From Pseudomonas sp. UBA5706 (GTDB lineage: Bacteria; Pseudomonadota; Gammaproteobacteria; Pseudomonadales; Pseudomonadaceae), in the NCBI RefSeq assembly GCF_002419965.1, contig NZ_DIHC01000021.1, positions 1 through 18,710 on the forward strand: a DNA stretch of 18,710 bases. Reading direction: 5' to 3'. The notes under the pieces were generated by a model. That model was not told the DNA's origin, ran no database searches, and worked only from the letters and a program-made list of their open reading frames with translations. The position numbers were made by a program, and so were the translations under genes. Shown piece after piece: positions 1 to 7,370 of the stretch. Numbering within the stretch: position 1 is the first letter of the stretch; each line of letters opens with the position of its first letter.

Positions 1-22
1 TCACCCGCTTGAACTCGACGAT

Positions 23-601
23 TCAGACCCATGGGTTGCTGTTCCAGTCACCGCCGGTGGACTCCCAGAGTTCACGCCATGCAGTCGGGTACCAGTCGCG
101 ATAATTGGGCGATACGTCATCGCTTGCGAACTCAGGTGGGCATTGCAGGCCCTCTGCTCTGATATCGGCACGGCTGATATCCTGCAGTCGCTCGACGCGT
201 ACGTCGGTGATCTCCAGCAGGATGCGGCTCGTCCAGCGCGGCATGTGGATGGAAGGGCGGGTTTTGCCTGGAGTGATCATCGAGCAACCGGTCTGCCGCG
301 TGGCACCATCTGCAGGGTACCGGATGGGCTCGCCTTGGCTGAGTTCTCGCGGCGCGATCGCGTCGAGCTGGGCGTCTGCTGCCCAGGCCTCGCGCACCCA
401 CAGGCGGTCGCCGGGCTGACCATAGGGACAAAGGTCCGCGTTGCCGGGCAGCGCCAGAAAGGCAGGCTCGAAACCGGCAGCCAGGCAATCAAGCGCTGCC
501 TGTTTCTTTACTTCGCGTCGCGTGACCGTCTTCTGGCCTTCCAGGACGGCGCGCACCATCGACGCCGAGAACAGGATGGGGCGTTCTTTGACCGTAGTCA
601 C
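23..601 (-). CDS. Phage ASCH/PUA-like conserved protein
   Basis: A 192-residue protein. It opens with ERPILFSASMVRAVLEGQKT followed by VTRR, then has CPYGQPGDRLWVREAW and MPRWTSRILLEITDVRVERL, and ends in a Trp-rich tail (LWESTGGDWNSNPWV). This order is typical of phage proteins with a PUA/ASCH-like beta-barrel, which are thought to bind RNA or modified nucleotides; the biochemical role is not established. I chose the GTG at 601 rather than an upstream start because it follows GGAGGTGATG and overlaps the stop of the preceding gene as GTGA, so it is probably translationally coupled. It is the last gene of a run of minus-strand genes in this window. Family recognition is from motif memory; the specific function is unknown. 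Confidence 0.8.
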   Translation of the reverse strand: MTTVKERPILFSASMVRAVLEGQKTVTRREVKKQAALDCLAAGFEPAFLALPGNADLCPYGQPGDRLWVREAWAADAQLDAIAPRELSQGEPIRYPADGATRQTGCSMITPGKTRPSIHMPRWTSRILLEITDVRVERLQDISRADIRAEGLQCPPEFASDDVSPNYRDWYPTAWRELWESTGGDWNSNPWV

Positions 602-888
602 GGCATCACCTCCGCGTTGTATCGCTTGTAATCCTCGCCAAACTCCCAGCAATAGGTCGCGGGCCAGGCGCCGCGGGTGTCAGGCTCAACGAACACATAA
701 CGGCTGCTGAACTCACCTGATCGATCTGGCATCGACTTGCACCACATGTGCTTTGGTCCGCCCAAGAACCAGCCCGGGCATTCCTTAACAGCCTCTGCCA
801 TAAAAGCGTCAAGGTCGTGGTGGCCGCGGCTCATGGCGATGTAGGTGTCACTGCCGACAGACTCAATTTCCAGCGGGTAGGACTTCAT
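598..888 (-). CDS. Conserved phage hypothetical protein
   Basis: A 96-residue acidic protein without signal peptide or membrane segment. It is rich in aromatic residues in its second half (WFLGGPKHMWCKSMP, RYVFVEPDTRGAWPATYCWE), a pattern of a small folded domain. The ATG at 888 overlaps the stop of the upstream gene as ATGA, and its own stop overlaps the GTG of the next gene, so it sits in the middle of a tightly coupled three-gene block. An in-frame start eight codons upstream would overlap more and has no better ribosome site. I recognise the type as recurrent in Pseudomonas prophage leftward operons but cannot assign a function. Confidence 0.75.
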   Translation of the reverse strand: MKSYPLEIESVGSDTYIAMSRGHHDLDAFMAEAVKECPGWFLGGPKHMWCKSMPDRSGEFSSRYVFVEPDTRGAWPATYCWEFGEDYKRYNAEVMP

Positions 889-1490
889 GGCGTCACCACT
901 CGTCGCGCCCACCAGCAGACAGGACCATCGTCAGTGTCATGGATAGCCAGGCAGAACCAGCCTTCACCGTCTGGGCGATCTGGCTCCCAGTAGCTGCAAT
1001 CCGGGTCGTCGGCTTCGAAGTAGCGCTCAGATACAGCTTCATCGCTGTGGTACTCGAGTTCAGCCTTGACTACTTCAAGACCCTGTTCAGCGATCCAGGC
1101 TTTGCACTTGTCGCCGTCACCCTCGTCGAAATCTGGAAGATCGGGGTGCTGAGAGAAACCGTTCTCGTCACGGCGTACCGGCCAATGTTTGATCAACGGC
1201 AGCCGATCAAGACGCTCAATTTCAGCCAGTAGCAGTGCTGCAGCCTTGACCATATCCCGACGCCGGTCGTCACTGGGCTTGAATGTGTGCTGGCCCCAAG
1301 GCCAACCCGAACTCATCATCCCGGGGTGGCCTGCACAACGGGCATAGGTGGAGGCGGCCTCGGCCATTTCTCCCTTCACGTAGAGGTCATCGCGATACAG
1401 AGAGTAGCCCTCCGCCGAGATTTGCCGCTGGCGCTCGGCGAGCACATCACGTGCGGCGCTATTGAGTGGAACTGCATTTTCTTCAGGCAT
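885..1490 (-). CDS. Two-domain phage protein, MazG-like helical N-terminus
   Basis: A 201-residue protein. Residues about 12-95 carry LAERQRQISAEGYSLYRDD, a GEMAEAASTYA helix, WPWGQHTFKPSDDRRRDMVKA and LLLAEIERLDR, a conserved all-helical phage domain that resembles MazG-like nucleotide pyrophosphohydrolases in its GELA/E-rich helices and paired Asp/Arg residues; catalysis is inferred only weakly. Residues about 120-201 form a second acidic, Trp-rich segment (EGWFCLAIHDTDDGPVCWWA) of unknown role. Start ATG at 1490 follows GAGGACG. It is separated from the preceding gene by 65 bases and overlaps the next gene by four bases. Function unproven. Confidence 0.75.
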   Translation of the reverse strand: MPEENAVPLNSAARDVLAERQRQISAEGYSLYRDDLYVKGEMAEAASTYARCAGHPGMMSSGWPWGQHTFKPSDDRRRDMVKAAALLLAEIERLDRLPLIKHWPVRRDENGFSQHPDLPDFDEGDGDKCKAWIAEQGLEVVKAELEYHSDEAVSERYFEADDPDCSYWEPDRPDGEGWFCLAIHDTDDGPVCWWARRVVTP

Positions 1491-1555
1491 GACTTCGTCC
1501 TCGCCGCATACGCAGCAGGCAATAGGGATAGGGTGGGGCCGAACGGGCGTCGGGG

Positions 1556-2065
1556 TTATTGCTGAGCAGCGCGAATACGCTGTGTCTCGCAGCCGGTGGA
1601 GCAGACACCATCAACGAAAGCGCAGTTGCCGCAATCGACCTTCGCTGCTGGCACGGACTGCGCGCCACGAATGAAGGTGATCATCGGATGCTCAGCCTCA
1701 CCGAAGCCACCAATGAGCGGAGCGGTGGGCGAGTGCTTGGCGAACCACCTGCCGCAGGTTTCCAGAGCCGTATTCAGCTCATCAACCCGCTGATCTGCAA
1801 CATTCAAGCGCTGTTGGAGTGCGGCGTTTTCGGCCTGCAGGCGGGTGACGTGATCGTGGTGGATATCTGCCATAACGACCCAGGGTCCGTGCGGCTTGTA
1901 ATCGATCTTATTGCCGTCCTCGGACAGCATTTTCACGACGCGGTAGCGATGCACTACCGGTTTCACGCCAGCCGGCGCCAGAGCGGCGGTTTGCTCTTCG
2001 CAGCTCACGCAGATGTCGCCCAGTGACAGGCAAATCGCGCAATCCTGATTCAACTCCTGACTCAT
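1556..2065 (-). CDS. Cys-rich coiled-coil phage protein
   Basis: A 169-residue soluble protein with two Cys clusters: C9-x2-C12 and C19-x2-C22 near the N-terminus and C145-x2-C148, C155, C159 near the C-terminus, both suitable for zinc binding. Between them, residues about 73-103 (HVTRLQAENAALQQRLNVAD onward) form a clear heptad-type coiled coil, which suggests dimerisation. The ATG at 2065 is preceded by GGAGGGG and overlaps the upstream stop as ATGA, so it replaces the longer reading frame that begins at 2143. No function is known to me; similar Cys/coiled-coil small proteins are common in Pseudomonas phage accessory operons. Confidence 0.75.
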   Translation of the reverse strand: MSQELNQDCAICLSLGDICVSCEEQTAALAPAGVKPVVHRYRVVKMLSEDGNKIDYKPHGPWVVMADIHHDHVTRLQAENAALQQRLNVADQRVDELNTALETCGRWFAKHSPTAPLIGGFGEAEHPMITFIRGAQSVPAAKVDCGNCAFVDGVCSTGCETQRIRAAQQ

Positions 2066-2607
2066 AACCCCTCCTGCGGATACGTGCCCACTTCGCCCTG
2101 GTCGGCGGCGTTGGCGAAATGAACGGTCATTCCCAACGCGCACGCCAGATTCTTTTCAATCGTCGCGCCCTTCGAATTTTCCCATCCCGGTAGCAGGTAC
2201 ACGGCTCCGCAAAGGCCGAGGCGTGTCAGGTCATAGGCCATGTAGTCCGCCCACTCCAGGCCATCAGCAAGGGAGTGCTCGGCAGGGTTCTCAACGAGCC
2301 AGCCCTTTGCCCTCAACATTGCCGCCGCAGCGTTGAAGGCTGGGAAGTTGTAGTCAGCGATACCTGTCATTGGTCCCGCGACGTAAATCCGGCCTGCGCG
2401 CGCTGCTGAGGTTGGAACGGGGCAGCCGAAACCCGCCTGACTGGAATCGTTCACTGCGGGCTGGGCAAATACCGGACGCTCGAAACGGCCAGTCGGCTGC
2501 CGCATGATTAGCATGCAGTCGGCGACACCGGCCTCAAGGTTGCGGGCGTCCTCCCGATTTACGTAGCCCATTGGTTGAGGCTGGCTTTTCACATTTTCAT
2601 TTGGCAT
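2062..2607 (-). CDS. DUF4406 nucleoside deoxyribosyltransferase-like protein
   Basis: A 181-residue protein with a variable, Pro/Gln-rich N-terminus (1-72) and a DUF4406 domain at about 73-165. The marks are RIYVAGPMTGIADYNFPAF, LRAKGWLVENPAEH, LEWADYMAYDL, and CGAVYLLPGWENSKGATIEK followed by LACALGM. DUF4406 has a Rossmann-like fold related to nucleoside 2-deoxyribosyltransferases; in phages a role in nucleotide metabolism or recycling is presumed but not shown. The ATG at 2607 is preferred over the TTG at 2628 because ACAGGGAT lies upstream at a workable distance. Its stop overlaps the next gene as ATGA. It is the first gene of the leftmost minus-strand block; a divergent plus-strand gene starts 177 bases away. 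Confidence 0.85.
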   Translation of the reverse strand: MPNENVKSQPQPMGYVNREDARNLEAGVADCMLIMRQPTGRFERPVFAQPAVNDSSQAGFGCPVPTSAARAGRIYVAGPMTGIADYNFPAFNAAAAMLRAKGWLVENPAEHSLADGLEWADYMAYDLTRLGLCGAVYLLPGWENSKGATIEKNLACALGMTVHFANAADQGEVGTYPQEGL

Positions 2608-2751
2608 AGCGATATCCCTGTAACCCAATCAGGTTACTTTTCGATATGTGATTTCTGGAAGGTGGTTTCGAGGTTCGAAGCGGTATGAGGGTTTGGAAAG
2701 CCGTGGCTCCACTTGGAGGCAAAGATGCACTCGGATCCAATTGGAGGTGAT

Positions 2752-2770
2752 ATTATTCGGCCACAATAAT
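2752..2770. promoter_or_regulatory. Inverted repeat ATTATT/AATAAT in a divergent gap
   Basis: The gap 2608-2784 separates divergent genes. It holds the inverted repeat ATTATT, 7 bases, AATAAT, placed 14 bases before the plus-strand ATG at 2785 and inside the most AT-rich part of the gap. It could be an operator or part of a promoter; no convincing -35/-10 pair is visible, so the role is an inference. Confidence 0.3.
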
Positions 2771-2784
2771 GATGGAGCACGATC

Positions 2785-3093
2785 ATGCGTATCAGAGGCG
2801 CTGCATATTTAGAGTGGATATCCCAAGGCAGCGCGAACGCTGAGTATGATGAAATTCTGCCGGGTGGCGCGCAGCTCAACGTCGAGATCAGGATGAAACC
2901 CCACGGCGTGTGTGGAATCTTCGTCTCGATCTTCACCAGGAATGGACAAGCACTCTACGAAGAGCTGTTCGCGACGCTGCACGCGACGCCAGATGATGGC
3001 GTGGCATGGGGAATAGCAAGAGGATATGCAGCACATCGAGCCACTCAGTCACACGTTTCGTCCCGCAGAATTCCGCCTAAACACGAAGTTTGA
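2785..3093 (+). CDS. Small conserved Pseudomonas hypothetical protein
   Basis: A 102-residue protein with a compact N-terminal domain (MRIRGAAYLEWISQGS, QLNVEIRMKP, CGIFVSIFTRNGQALYEELF) that looks like a small beta-rich fold, and a basic, low-complexity tail from about residue 85. GGAG lies 8 bases before the ATG. It is transcribed away from the DUF4406 gene and converges on the C5 methyltransferase gene. It is one of five plus-strand singletons set into this minus-strand region. The N-terminal pattern is familiar from pseudomonad hypothetical proteins; no function can be given. Confidence 0.65.
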   Translation: MRIRGAAYLEWISQGSANAEYDEILPGGAQLNVEIRMKPHGVCGIFVSIFTRNGQALYEELFATLHATPDDGVAWGIARGYAAHRATQSHVSSRRIPPKHEV

Positions 3094-3121
3094 AAGTGGG
3101 CCTGACACAACGGTAACTGCT

Positions 3122-3144
3122 GTCAGACTGTCTGCTGACTTTTA
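3122..3144 (+). terminator. Weak candidate terminator
   Basis: GTCAG, 8-base loop, CTGAC, then TTTTAT lies in the 64-base convergent gap between the plus-strand hypothetical gene and the C5 methyltransferase gene. The stem is only five pairs, so it is a weak candidate for ending the plus-strand transcript. Confidence 0.3.
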
Positions 3145-3157
3145 TAGGCTGCTTGTG

Positions 3158-5320
3158 TCAGGCGGCGAAGGCCTGGCGTTGAGCAGCGCGCCATGGATCG
3201 TTGGCGCGGGCGAGGGCGGCCATCGGCGGAGGGCTGACGCTGTTGCCGCACATGTGGACCTGCTCGGTCTTCGTGAACGGTTTGCCGTCGGCGCCGTGCG
3301 TGATGATGTAGTCCGTCGGGAAGCCCTGCGCCCGGTAGAGCTCGGCCGGCTGCAGCATCCGCAATCGGATATCGACGATCACATACGGCGAGCCCTTCAC
3401 CATAACGGTGACCAGGCCTAGGCGATCCTTTGTGGTGATCGTCGGCGCTGGCTGATCGCAACCGCTCATGTTCTCGGTGCCGTAGTAGCTGATCAGGAAA
3501 GCAGCGACGCGCAACGCGCCTTCTTCATGCTCGGGAGACAGTTCGAAGCTGACCAACGAGCTCTTGCCCCCGCCGCCCGCCGTGATGGTTGGCGCTGGCT
3601 CATCCAAGTCCTGGCCGACGCTGGCGCCGAATTGGCGCTCCATGAAAGCGGTGACCAGCCCGTGGTGTGTCCCGCCGGCGCTGACCGTGTGGAGCGGCTC
3701 GGCGGAATCACGTGCGTCGCAGTTGCCGCGCAGATGCACCAGGTTCGCGGTAACCAGCTGCTGCTGGCTGCCCGTATTGGTGACTGTGGTCATCGGCTCG
3801 TCAGCGCCTTTAGCGTGCGTGGCGTTGAAGCCGCCGTTCATCTGGGCCATGAACGCCGTAGCGATGCCCATTGCGTGCGCGGCGCCGGCCGGGCGCTGGT
3901 AGTTGCCGCCGCTGGTGATCGTCGGCAACGGCTCGTCCAGCGGTTTGCCTTCATCATCAAACCTGAACTTCACCAAGTGCGCCGCGGCGATCGCGCGATG
4001 GCTTTGCGTCATGAGTGTTCCGACTGGGTGGTCTGCCGCCGCTGGCTTGCCGGCATACTCCGGCCCCCCAGCTCCGACCAGAACAGCGCTGGTCAATGCG
4101 TGCTTCACGCCGCCGGCGACCACGGTGCCAAGGGGCTGATCTAATCCCGGTACCCGCGGCTCTTGACCGTCCCGCTCGCCGTAACCGGTCTGAACTAGCG
4201 TGGGGCTGATCAGCGTCAGCTCGCCGCGGTTGGCGCACGTCACTGTCGGCAGCGGCTCAAGTGGATCGTTGATGCGGTCGCTGCCTTGGTGCGTGGCTGG
4301 CGCGATAACCGGGCTGACGACCGAGAACGCGCCGCCTCTCGGGTATGAGGTGACTGTGCGCAGGGGCTGACCTGCCGACTGAACGGTTTCGCCGGACCAG
4401 TTGGCAATCGGCACGATGAAGGGCGTTGCGTTGTCGATCACAAATTTCTTCATGCCTTTCGCTACGCGCCGCAGCGTGGCGGTGGCCAGGTCCTTCTTGC
4501 GGCCAAAAATGCTTTTTCCCAGGTCGGAGAAATCGATGCACTCCGCGGCGGTGCGCCAGGGCTTTTGCCCCTTGGCCGGCCTCTTGGCGTGAGTCGGTTC
4601 TGGCCAGACAATCGGCTGCCCATCGCAACGGGCAAGCATGAACAGCCGTTCGCGGCTGGTGGGCGCGCCGAAGTCACAGGCCTTGATCACCCTCCATTCG
4701 ACGACGTAGCCCATGCCTTCAAGCAGGGCCACGAATCGGCGCCAGGTGCGCCCGCGCTGCTTCGGATCTGGAATCAGGAACTGCTGGTCTACAGGCACCA
4801 CCTCACCAGGTGCAGCGATCGCGCCGCCCAGCTTGATGACGCGGCCGGTCGCTTTGTCTCGCTTTGCGATCAGCCGGCCCCATTGCAGGATTTGCTTCAC
4901 GTTTTCCAAGCTGATGACTCGGGGCTTCTTCTTGCCTGCCCACTTCAAGCCGATCCACGATAGGTTGCGGATCTCGCGCTTGCGCGGTTGCCCGCCGGCG
5001 GCCTGGCTGTGGTGGGTGCAGTCCGGCGACATGTGGAACCAGCCCACCGCCTTGCCGCCACACTCGGTATCCGGATCGCCGTCGAACACATCGGTGGTGA
5101 AGTGTTTGGCGCCCGGGTGGTTGATGGTGTGCATGCTGATCGCTTTGGCGCTGTGGTTCTTCGCCACGCTGACCTTGCGACCGAGGCCCATTTCCAGCCC
5201 AGTACCGGCGCCACCACCGCCGCAGAAGAAGTCCACGACGATCTCATCGTCTTGCGGATCGAAGCCAAGGCCGTACTGAGTTTTGAAATCGAAGGGGTGT
5301 TTCTTCTGATGTGCAGACAT
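3158..5320 (-). CDS. C5-cytosine DNA methyltransferase with repeat-rich target region
   Basis: A 720-residue cytosine-5 DNA methyltransferase that transfers a methyl group from S-adenosylmethionine. Motif I is VVDFFCGGGGAGTG (28-41). The catalytic Cys is in a PDC form of motif IV, MSPDCTHHSQA (97-107), instead of the usual PPC/PC. Motif VI is SLENVKQI (137-144), motif VIII lies around PTSRERLFMLA (220-230), and the C-terminal motifs IX/X are RLRMLQPAELYRAQGFP (652-668) and CGNSVSPPP (691-699). The enzyme is much longer than the usual 330-450 residues because the segment between motifs VIII and IX (about 318-641) holds nine copies of a short repeat. All key residues are present, so it is probably active. 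Start ATG at 5320 follows GAGGA. No restriction endonuclease is adjacent, suggesting an orphan enzyme, for instance for protection of phage DNA from host restriction. Confidence 0.93.
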   Translation of the reverse strand: MSAHQKKHPFDFKTQYGLGFDPQDDEIVVDFFCGGGGAGTGLEMGLGRKVSVAKNHSAKAISMHTINHPGAKHFTTDVFDGDPDTECGGKAVGWFHMSPDCTHHSQAAGGQPRKREIRNLSWIGLKWAGKKKPRVISLENVKQILQWGRLIAKRDKATGRVIKLGGAIAAPGEVVPVDQQFLIPDPKQRGRTWRRFVALLEGMGYVVEWRVIKACDFGAPTSRERLFMLARCDGQPIVWPEPTHAKRPAKGQKPWRTAAECIDFSDLGKSIFGRKKDLATATLRRVAKGMKKFVIDNATPFIVPIANWSGETVQSAGQPLRTVTSYPRGGAFSVVSPVIAPATHQGSDRINDPLEPLPTVTCANRGELTLISPTLVQTGYGERDGQEPRVPGLDQPLGTVVAGGVKHALTSAVLVGAGGPEYAGKPAAADHPVGTLMTQSHRAIAAAHLVKFRFDDEGKPLDEPLPTITSGGNYQRPAGAAHAMGIATAFMAQMNGGFNATHAKGADEPMTTVTNTGSQQQLVTANLVHLRGNCDARDSAEPLHTVSAGGTHHGLVTAFMERQFGASVGQDLDEPAPTITAGGGGKSSLVSFELSPEHEEGALRVAAFLISYYGTENMSGCDQPAPTITTKDRLGLVTVMVKGSPYVIVDIRLRMLQPAELYRAQGFPTDYIITHGADGKPFTKTEQVHMCGNSVSPPPMAALARANDPWRAAQRQAFAA
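3398..4369 (-). repeat. Nine degenerate coding repeats in methyltransferase target region
   Basis: This stretch encodes residues 318-641. It contains nine units with the pattern (E/Q)P-x-x-T-(V/I/L)-x-x-x-G/...-x-(L/A)-(V/I)-x-x-x-(L/V/F): at residues 318 QPLRTVT, 355 EPLPTVT, 395 QPLGTVV, 431 HPVGTLM, 463 EPLPTIT, 508 EPMTTVT, 541 EPLHTVS, 574 EPAPTIT and 623 QPAPTIT. Spacing is 32-49 residues. Many end in a short hydrophobic strand such as LVTANLV or LVTAFM. In ordinary C5 methyltransferases this pattern occurs about once, before motif IX. Confidence 0.85.
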
Positions 5321-5335
5321 AGGGGATCCTCGCCA

Positions 5336-5362
5336 GTGGCGTGATTTGGAAAGGTGGGCTAT
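5336..5362. promoter_or_regulatory. Shared divergent control element, copy 1
   Basis: GTGGCG, 11 bases, GGTGGGCTAT lies between the divergent C5 methyltransferase start (5320) and the plus-strand ORF start (5405). The same two blocks with exactly the same 11-base spacing occur at 7292-7318 and 8204-8230, again between divergent genes. This copy is more diverged outside the two blocks. It probably is a promoter or regulator site; CTATC could serve as a -10 for the plus-strand gene, 43 bases before its ATG. Confidence 0.5.
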
Positions 5363-5404
5363 CTGTATTCAACTCAGCATTGGGCTGAGCTATGGAGGTT
5401 TTTG

Positions 5405-5617
5405 ATGACTGACGATTTTTCCATCGGGCCGGCCCGCAAGCTTCAGCTCGCGAAGAATCAGGCCGAAGATGCCGCTGATGATTTTTTTGTGGAACATTGG
5501 CCCCTGGATACAGGCGAAAAGTACGCTCAGTACGAGGCACTTGAGTCCATAGCCTCTGGTGCGCGGGCTGAGTTCATGGAGTACATCAGGCCGAAGCCTT
5601 GCCCATTTTCTAGCTAA
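5405..5617 (+). CDS. Small acidic hypothetical protein
   Basis: A 70-residue, mostly helical, acidic protein (MTDDFSIGPARKLQLAKNQA, then EDAADDFFVEHW). GGAGG lies six bases before the ATG at 5405, which decides this start over one at 5354. It stands alone on the plus strand, opposite to the C5 methyltransferase gene and converging with the second methyltransferase gene (10 bases between stops). No family recognised. Confidence 0.65.
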   Translation: MTDDFSIGPARKLQLAKNQAEDAADDFFVEHWPLDTGEKYAQYEALESIASGARAEFMEYIRPKPCPFSS

Positions 5618-5627
5618 GAGGGACTAC

Positions 5628-6746
5628 TTAAGCTGCTGGGGACGCGTCGTGAAAGACGTCCATCTGCGCCGCGCCGTCCAGCCAGGCAGCCTCGGTACGA
5701 GCCCGCGCCATTGCCGCGTAATCAGGGTTCAGCTCGCAGATGATCGACCGGCGACCCTCCTGCATCGAAACCAGCGACGTGGTACCGGCACCGCCGAACG
5801 GGTCGAGCACTGTGCCACCGCGTGGCGCGCCGGCCAGAATGCAGGGCCTAATCAGGTCAGGCGGAAATGTGGCGAAGTGGGCGCCCTTGAAGCTGTGTGT
5901 GGCCACAGTCCAAACGCTGCGCTTGTTCCGCTCGGTTGGCATGATCGCGAGAGCAGAGTTCATCGATTGGTTGTCTTTGACCCTGCCGCGCTGGCGCTCA
6001 TCGGAGTCAGTGCCATGGCCCCAGCCAACGCCGTTCAACTTGCGCGCCACGGCCTTCATATTGCCGTTGCTCTTGGTGCCGCCATTGGCCCGCTCGCTGC
6101 CGATCTGCGCCTGGACGTCCTGAGACAGCCGAGCATGGGTGTTCGGGGAGCAGGGCTCGAGGATGGCTGCCTGGTTGAAGTAGTACTTCTTCGATTTGCT
6201 CAGCAGGAAGATGTATTCGTGCGACTTGGTGCACCGGTCGCGCACGCTTTCCGGCATCGGGTTCGGCTTGTTCCAGATGATGTCCTGCCGCAGATACCAG
6301 CCGTCGTCCTGCAGCGCGAATGCCAAGCGCCATGGCATGCCCATCAGGTCTTTCGACTTCATGCCCATCTCGCGGCCGCGCACGCCGGTACCGGATTTGA
6401 ACCGAGGGTGCTCGTTGATCTGGCGGGCTGAAGTAACGCTGCGCCCGGACATCTGGCCGTCACCTTGAGGCCTGCCTTGCGCGCCCCAGCTACCGGCGTA
6501 GCTATCACCCATATTCACCCAGGCGGTGCCATCGTCGCGGAGTACTCGACGCACCTCGCGGAAAACGTCGACCAATCGAGCGATGAACTCGGCGGGCGTT
6601 TCCTCCAGGCCGATCTGGCCCTCTACGCCGTAGTCGCGCAGACCGAAGTAGGGCGGAGAGCTCACGCAGGTGTGAACTGACTTGTCTGGTAGCGTGCGCA
6701 TCATCTCGATGCAGTCGCCGACCAGTATCTGGTGCTGCTGGATCAT
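5628..6746 (-). CDS. Beta-class DNA amino-methyltransferase (N4-cytosine or N6-adenine)
   Basis: A 372-residue S-adenosylmethionine-dependent DNA methyltransferase. The catalytic motif SPPY is at residues 30-33, preceded by the ILVGDCIEMMRTLPDKSV segment, and the cofactor motif DPFGGAGTT is at 315-323 followed by CELNPDY (337-343). Catalytic motif before cofactor motif defines the beta class. SPPY is more usual among N4-cytosine enzymes but occurs in N6-adenine ones too, so the modified base is open. Residues about 85-135 and 200-275 are variable and probably contain the target recognition region. The ATG at 6746 has only a weak GGA upstream. No cognate nuclease is next to it, so it is probably an orphan modification enzyme. 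Confidence 0.92.
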   Translation of the reverse strand: MIQQHQILVGDCIEMMRTLPDKSVHTCVSSPPYFGLRDYGVEGQIGLEETPAEFIARLVDVFREVRRVLRDDGTAWVNMGDSYAGSWGAQGRPQGDGQMSGRSVTSARQINEHPRFKSGTGVRGREMGMKSKDLMGMPWRLAFALQDDGWYLRQDIIWNKPNPMPESVRDRCTKSHEYIFLLSKSKKYYFNQAAILEPCSPNTHARLSQDVQAQIGSERANGGTKSNGNMKAVARKLNGVGWGHGTDSDERQRGRVKDNQSMNSALAIMPTERNKRSVWTVATHSFKGAHFATFPPDLIRPCILAGAPRGGTVLDPFGGAGTTSLVSMQEGRRSIICELNPDYAAMARARTEAAWLDGAAQMDVFHDASPAA

Positions 6747-6804
6747 AGTTCGATTCCATACGAGTGGGAAAATGGCCTACGCTCTCCGCAAAGGAGTGCA
6801 GCTA

Positions 6805-7005
6805 ATGTTTGAAGGCAAGGAAATGGCGCTGCAGATTGCGCTGAAAGCAGTTTTGGCAACGGCTAGGGAACAGGGCGTAGATGTCAATGCGCTCGCCGAG
6901 GCCGCGGCAGATAGCCTGATAATCGATCCGGCCTATAGCAGCTGGTACGTATCGGAAGCGATCTTGGAGATTGAGAGGGCGGTAGATGCGCTGGTAGTGG
7001 AGTGA
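6805..7005 (+). CDS. Small hypothetical protein
   Basis: A 66-residue helical protein (MFEGKEMALQIALKAVLATA, then EQGVDVNALAEAAADSL). AGGAG lies eight bases before the ATG at 6805; the in-frame ATG at 6772 lacks a ribosome site. It diverges from the beta-class methyltransferase gene across a 58-base gap, and its last 73 bases overlap, tail to tail, the next minus-strand gene. No family recognised. Confidence 0.6.
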   Translation: MFEGKEMALQIALKAVLATAREQGVDVNALAEAAADSLIIDPAYSSWYVSEAILEIERAVDALVVE

Positions 7006-7253
7006 TCAGGCGCAACCTTCAAAATCACTGTCACCGGACCTTCACGCAGGGCGCCGTCAAACCAGCCATCTAGAGCCTTGATCTCCGTTTTCGTCAAGTT
7101 GCGCCATTTGGCAATGATGAAGTCGCCTTTGAGTACTGGCGCGGGGTGCATGACGCATGTAGGTCCATAGCTGTACCCGTTTTCAGTCAGCCAGTGCTGG
7201 GCAGCGTGCAACGCCTTGAACGTGCCTTTTTCGCTGAAAGTCTTTTTGAACAT
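6933..7253 (-). CDS. Conserved phage hypothetical protein
   Basis: A 106-residue protein. MFKKTFSEKGTFKALHAAQH, WLTENGYSYGPTCVMHPAPV, GDFIIAKWRNLTKTEIKALD and REGPVTVILK make one compact alpha/beta domain up to about residue 80; the rest (PDHSTTSASTALSISKIASD...) is low in complexity and lies opposite the end of the plus-strand gene, so the ancestral protein may have ended near residue 80. Start: ATG at 7253 after TGGAACATTGCC; longer forms would run into the duplicated control element. The N-terminal pattern is familiar from Pseudomonas phages; function unknown. Confidence 0.65.
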   Translation of the reverse strand: MFKKTFSEKGTFKALHAAQHWLTENGYSYGPTCVMHPAPVLKGDFIIAKWRNLTKTEIKALDGWFDGALREGPVTVILKVAPDHSTTSASTALSISKIASDTYQLL

Positions 7254-7274
7254 GGCAATGTTCCATGCAGAATC

Positions 7275-7328
7275 AAGCCTCCGAAAGTCCGGTGGCGAAT
7301 AGGTTCGTGGTGGGCTATACGTGGTGAC
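7275..7328. repeat. 54-bp direct repeat, copy A (divergent control region)
   Basis: This 54-bp segment is 51/54 identical to 8187-8240 in the same orientation. It contains the shared blocks GTGGCG and GGTGGGCTAT with 11 bases between, plus CCGAAAGTCCGG upstream. It lies between a minus-strand gene starting at 7253 and a plus-strand gene starting at 7371. CTATAC could act as a -10 for the plus-strand gene, leaving a leader of roughly 45 bases. Confidence 0.8.
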
Positions 7329-7370
7329 CGGCATGGGCCGGGATCAACAATTCAGAAAAGGAATCAAGCA

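Noticed and set aside
2634..2936. Minus-strand ORF of 100 codons
   Set aside because: Overlaps the divergent gap and the better supported plus-strand gene at 2785; no ribosome site.
5559..6431. Plus-strand open frame of 290 codons
   Set aside because: It is the shadow of the beta-class methyltransferase, whose motifs are intact on the minus strand.
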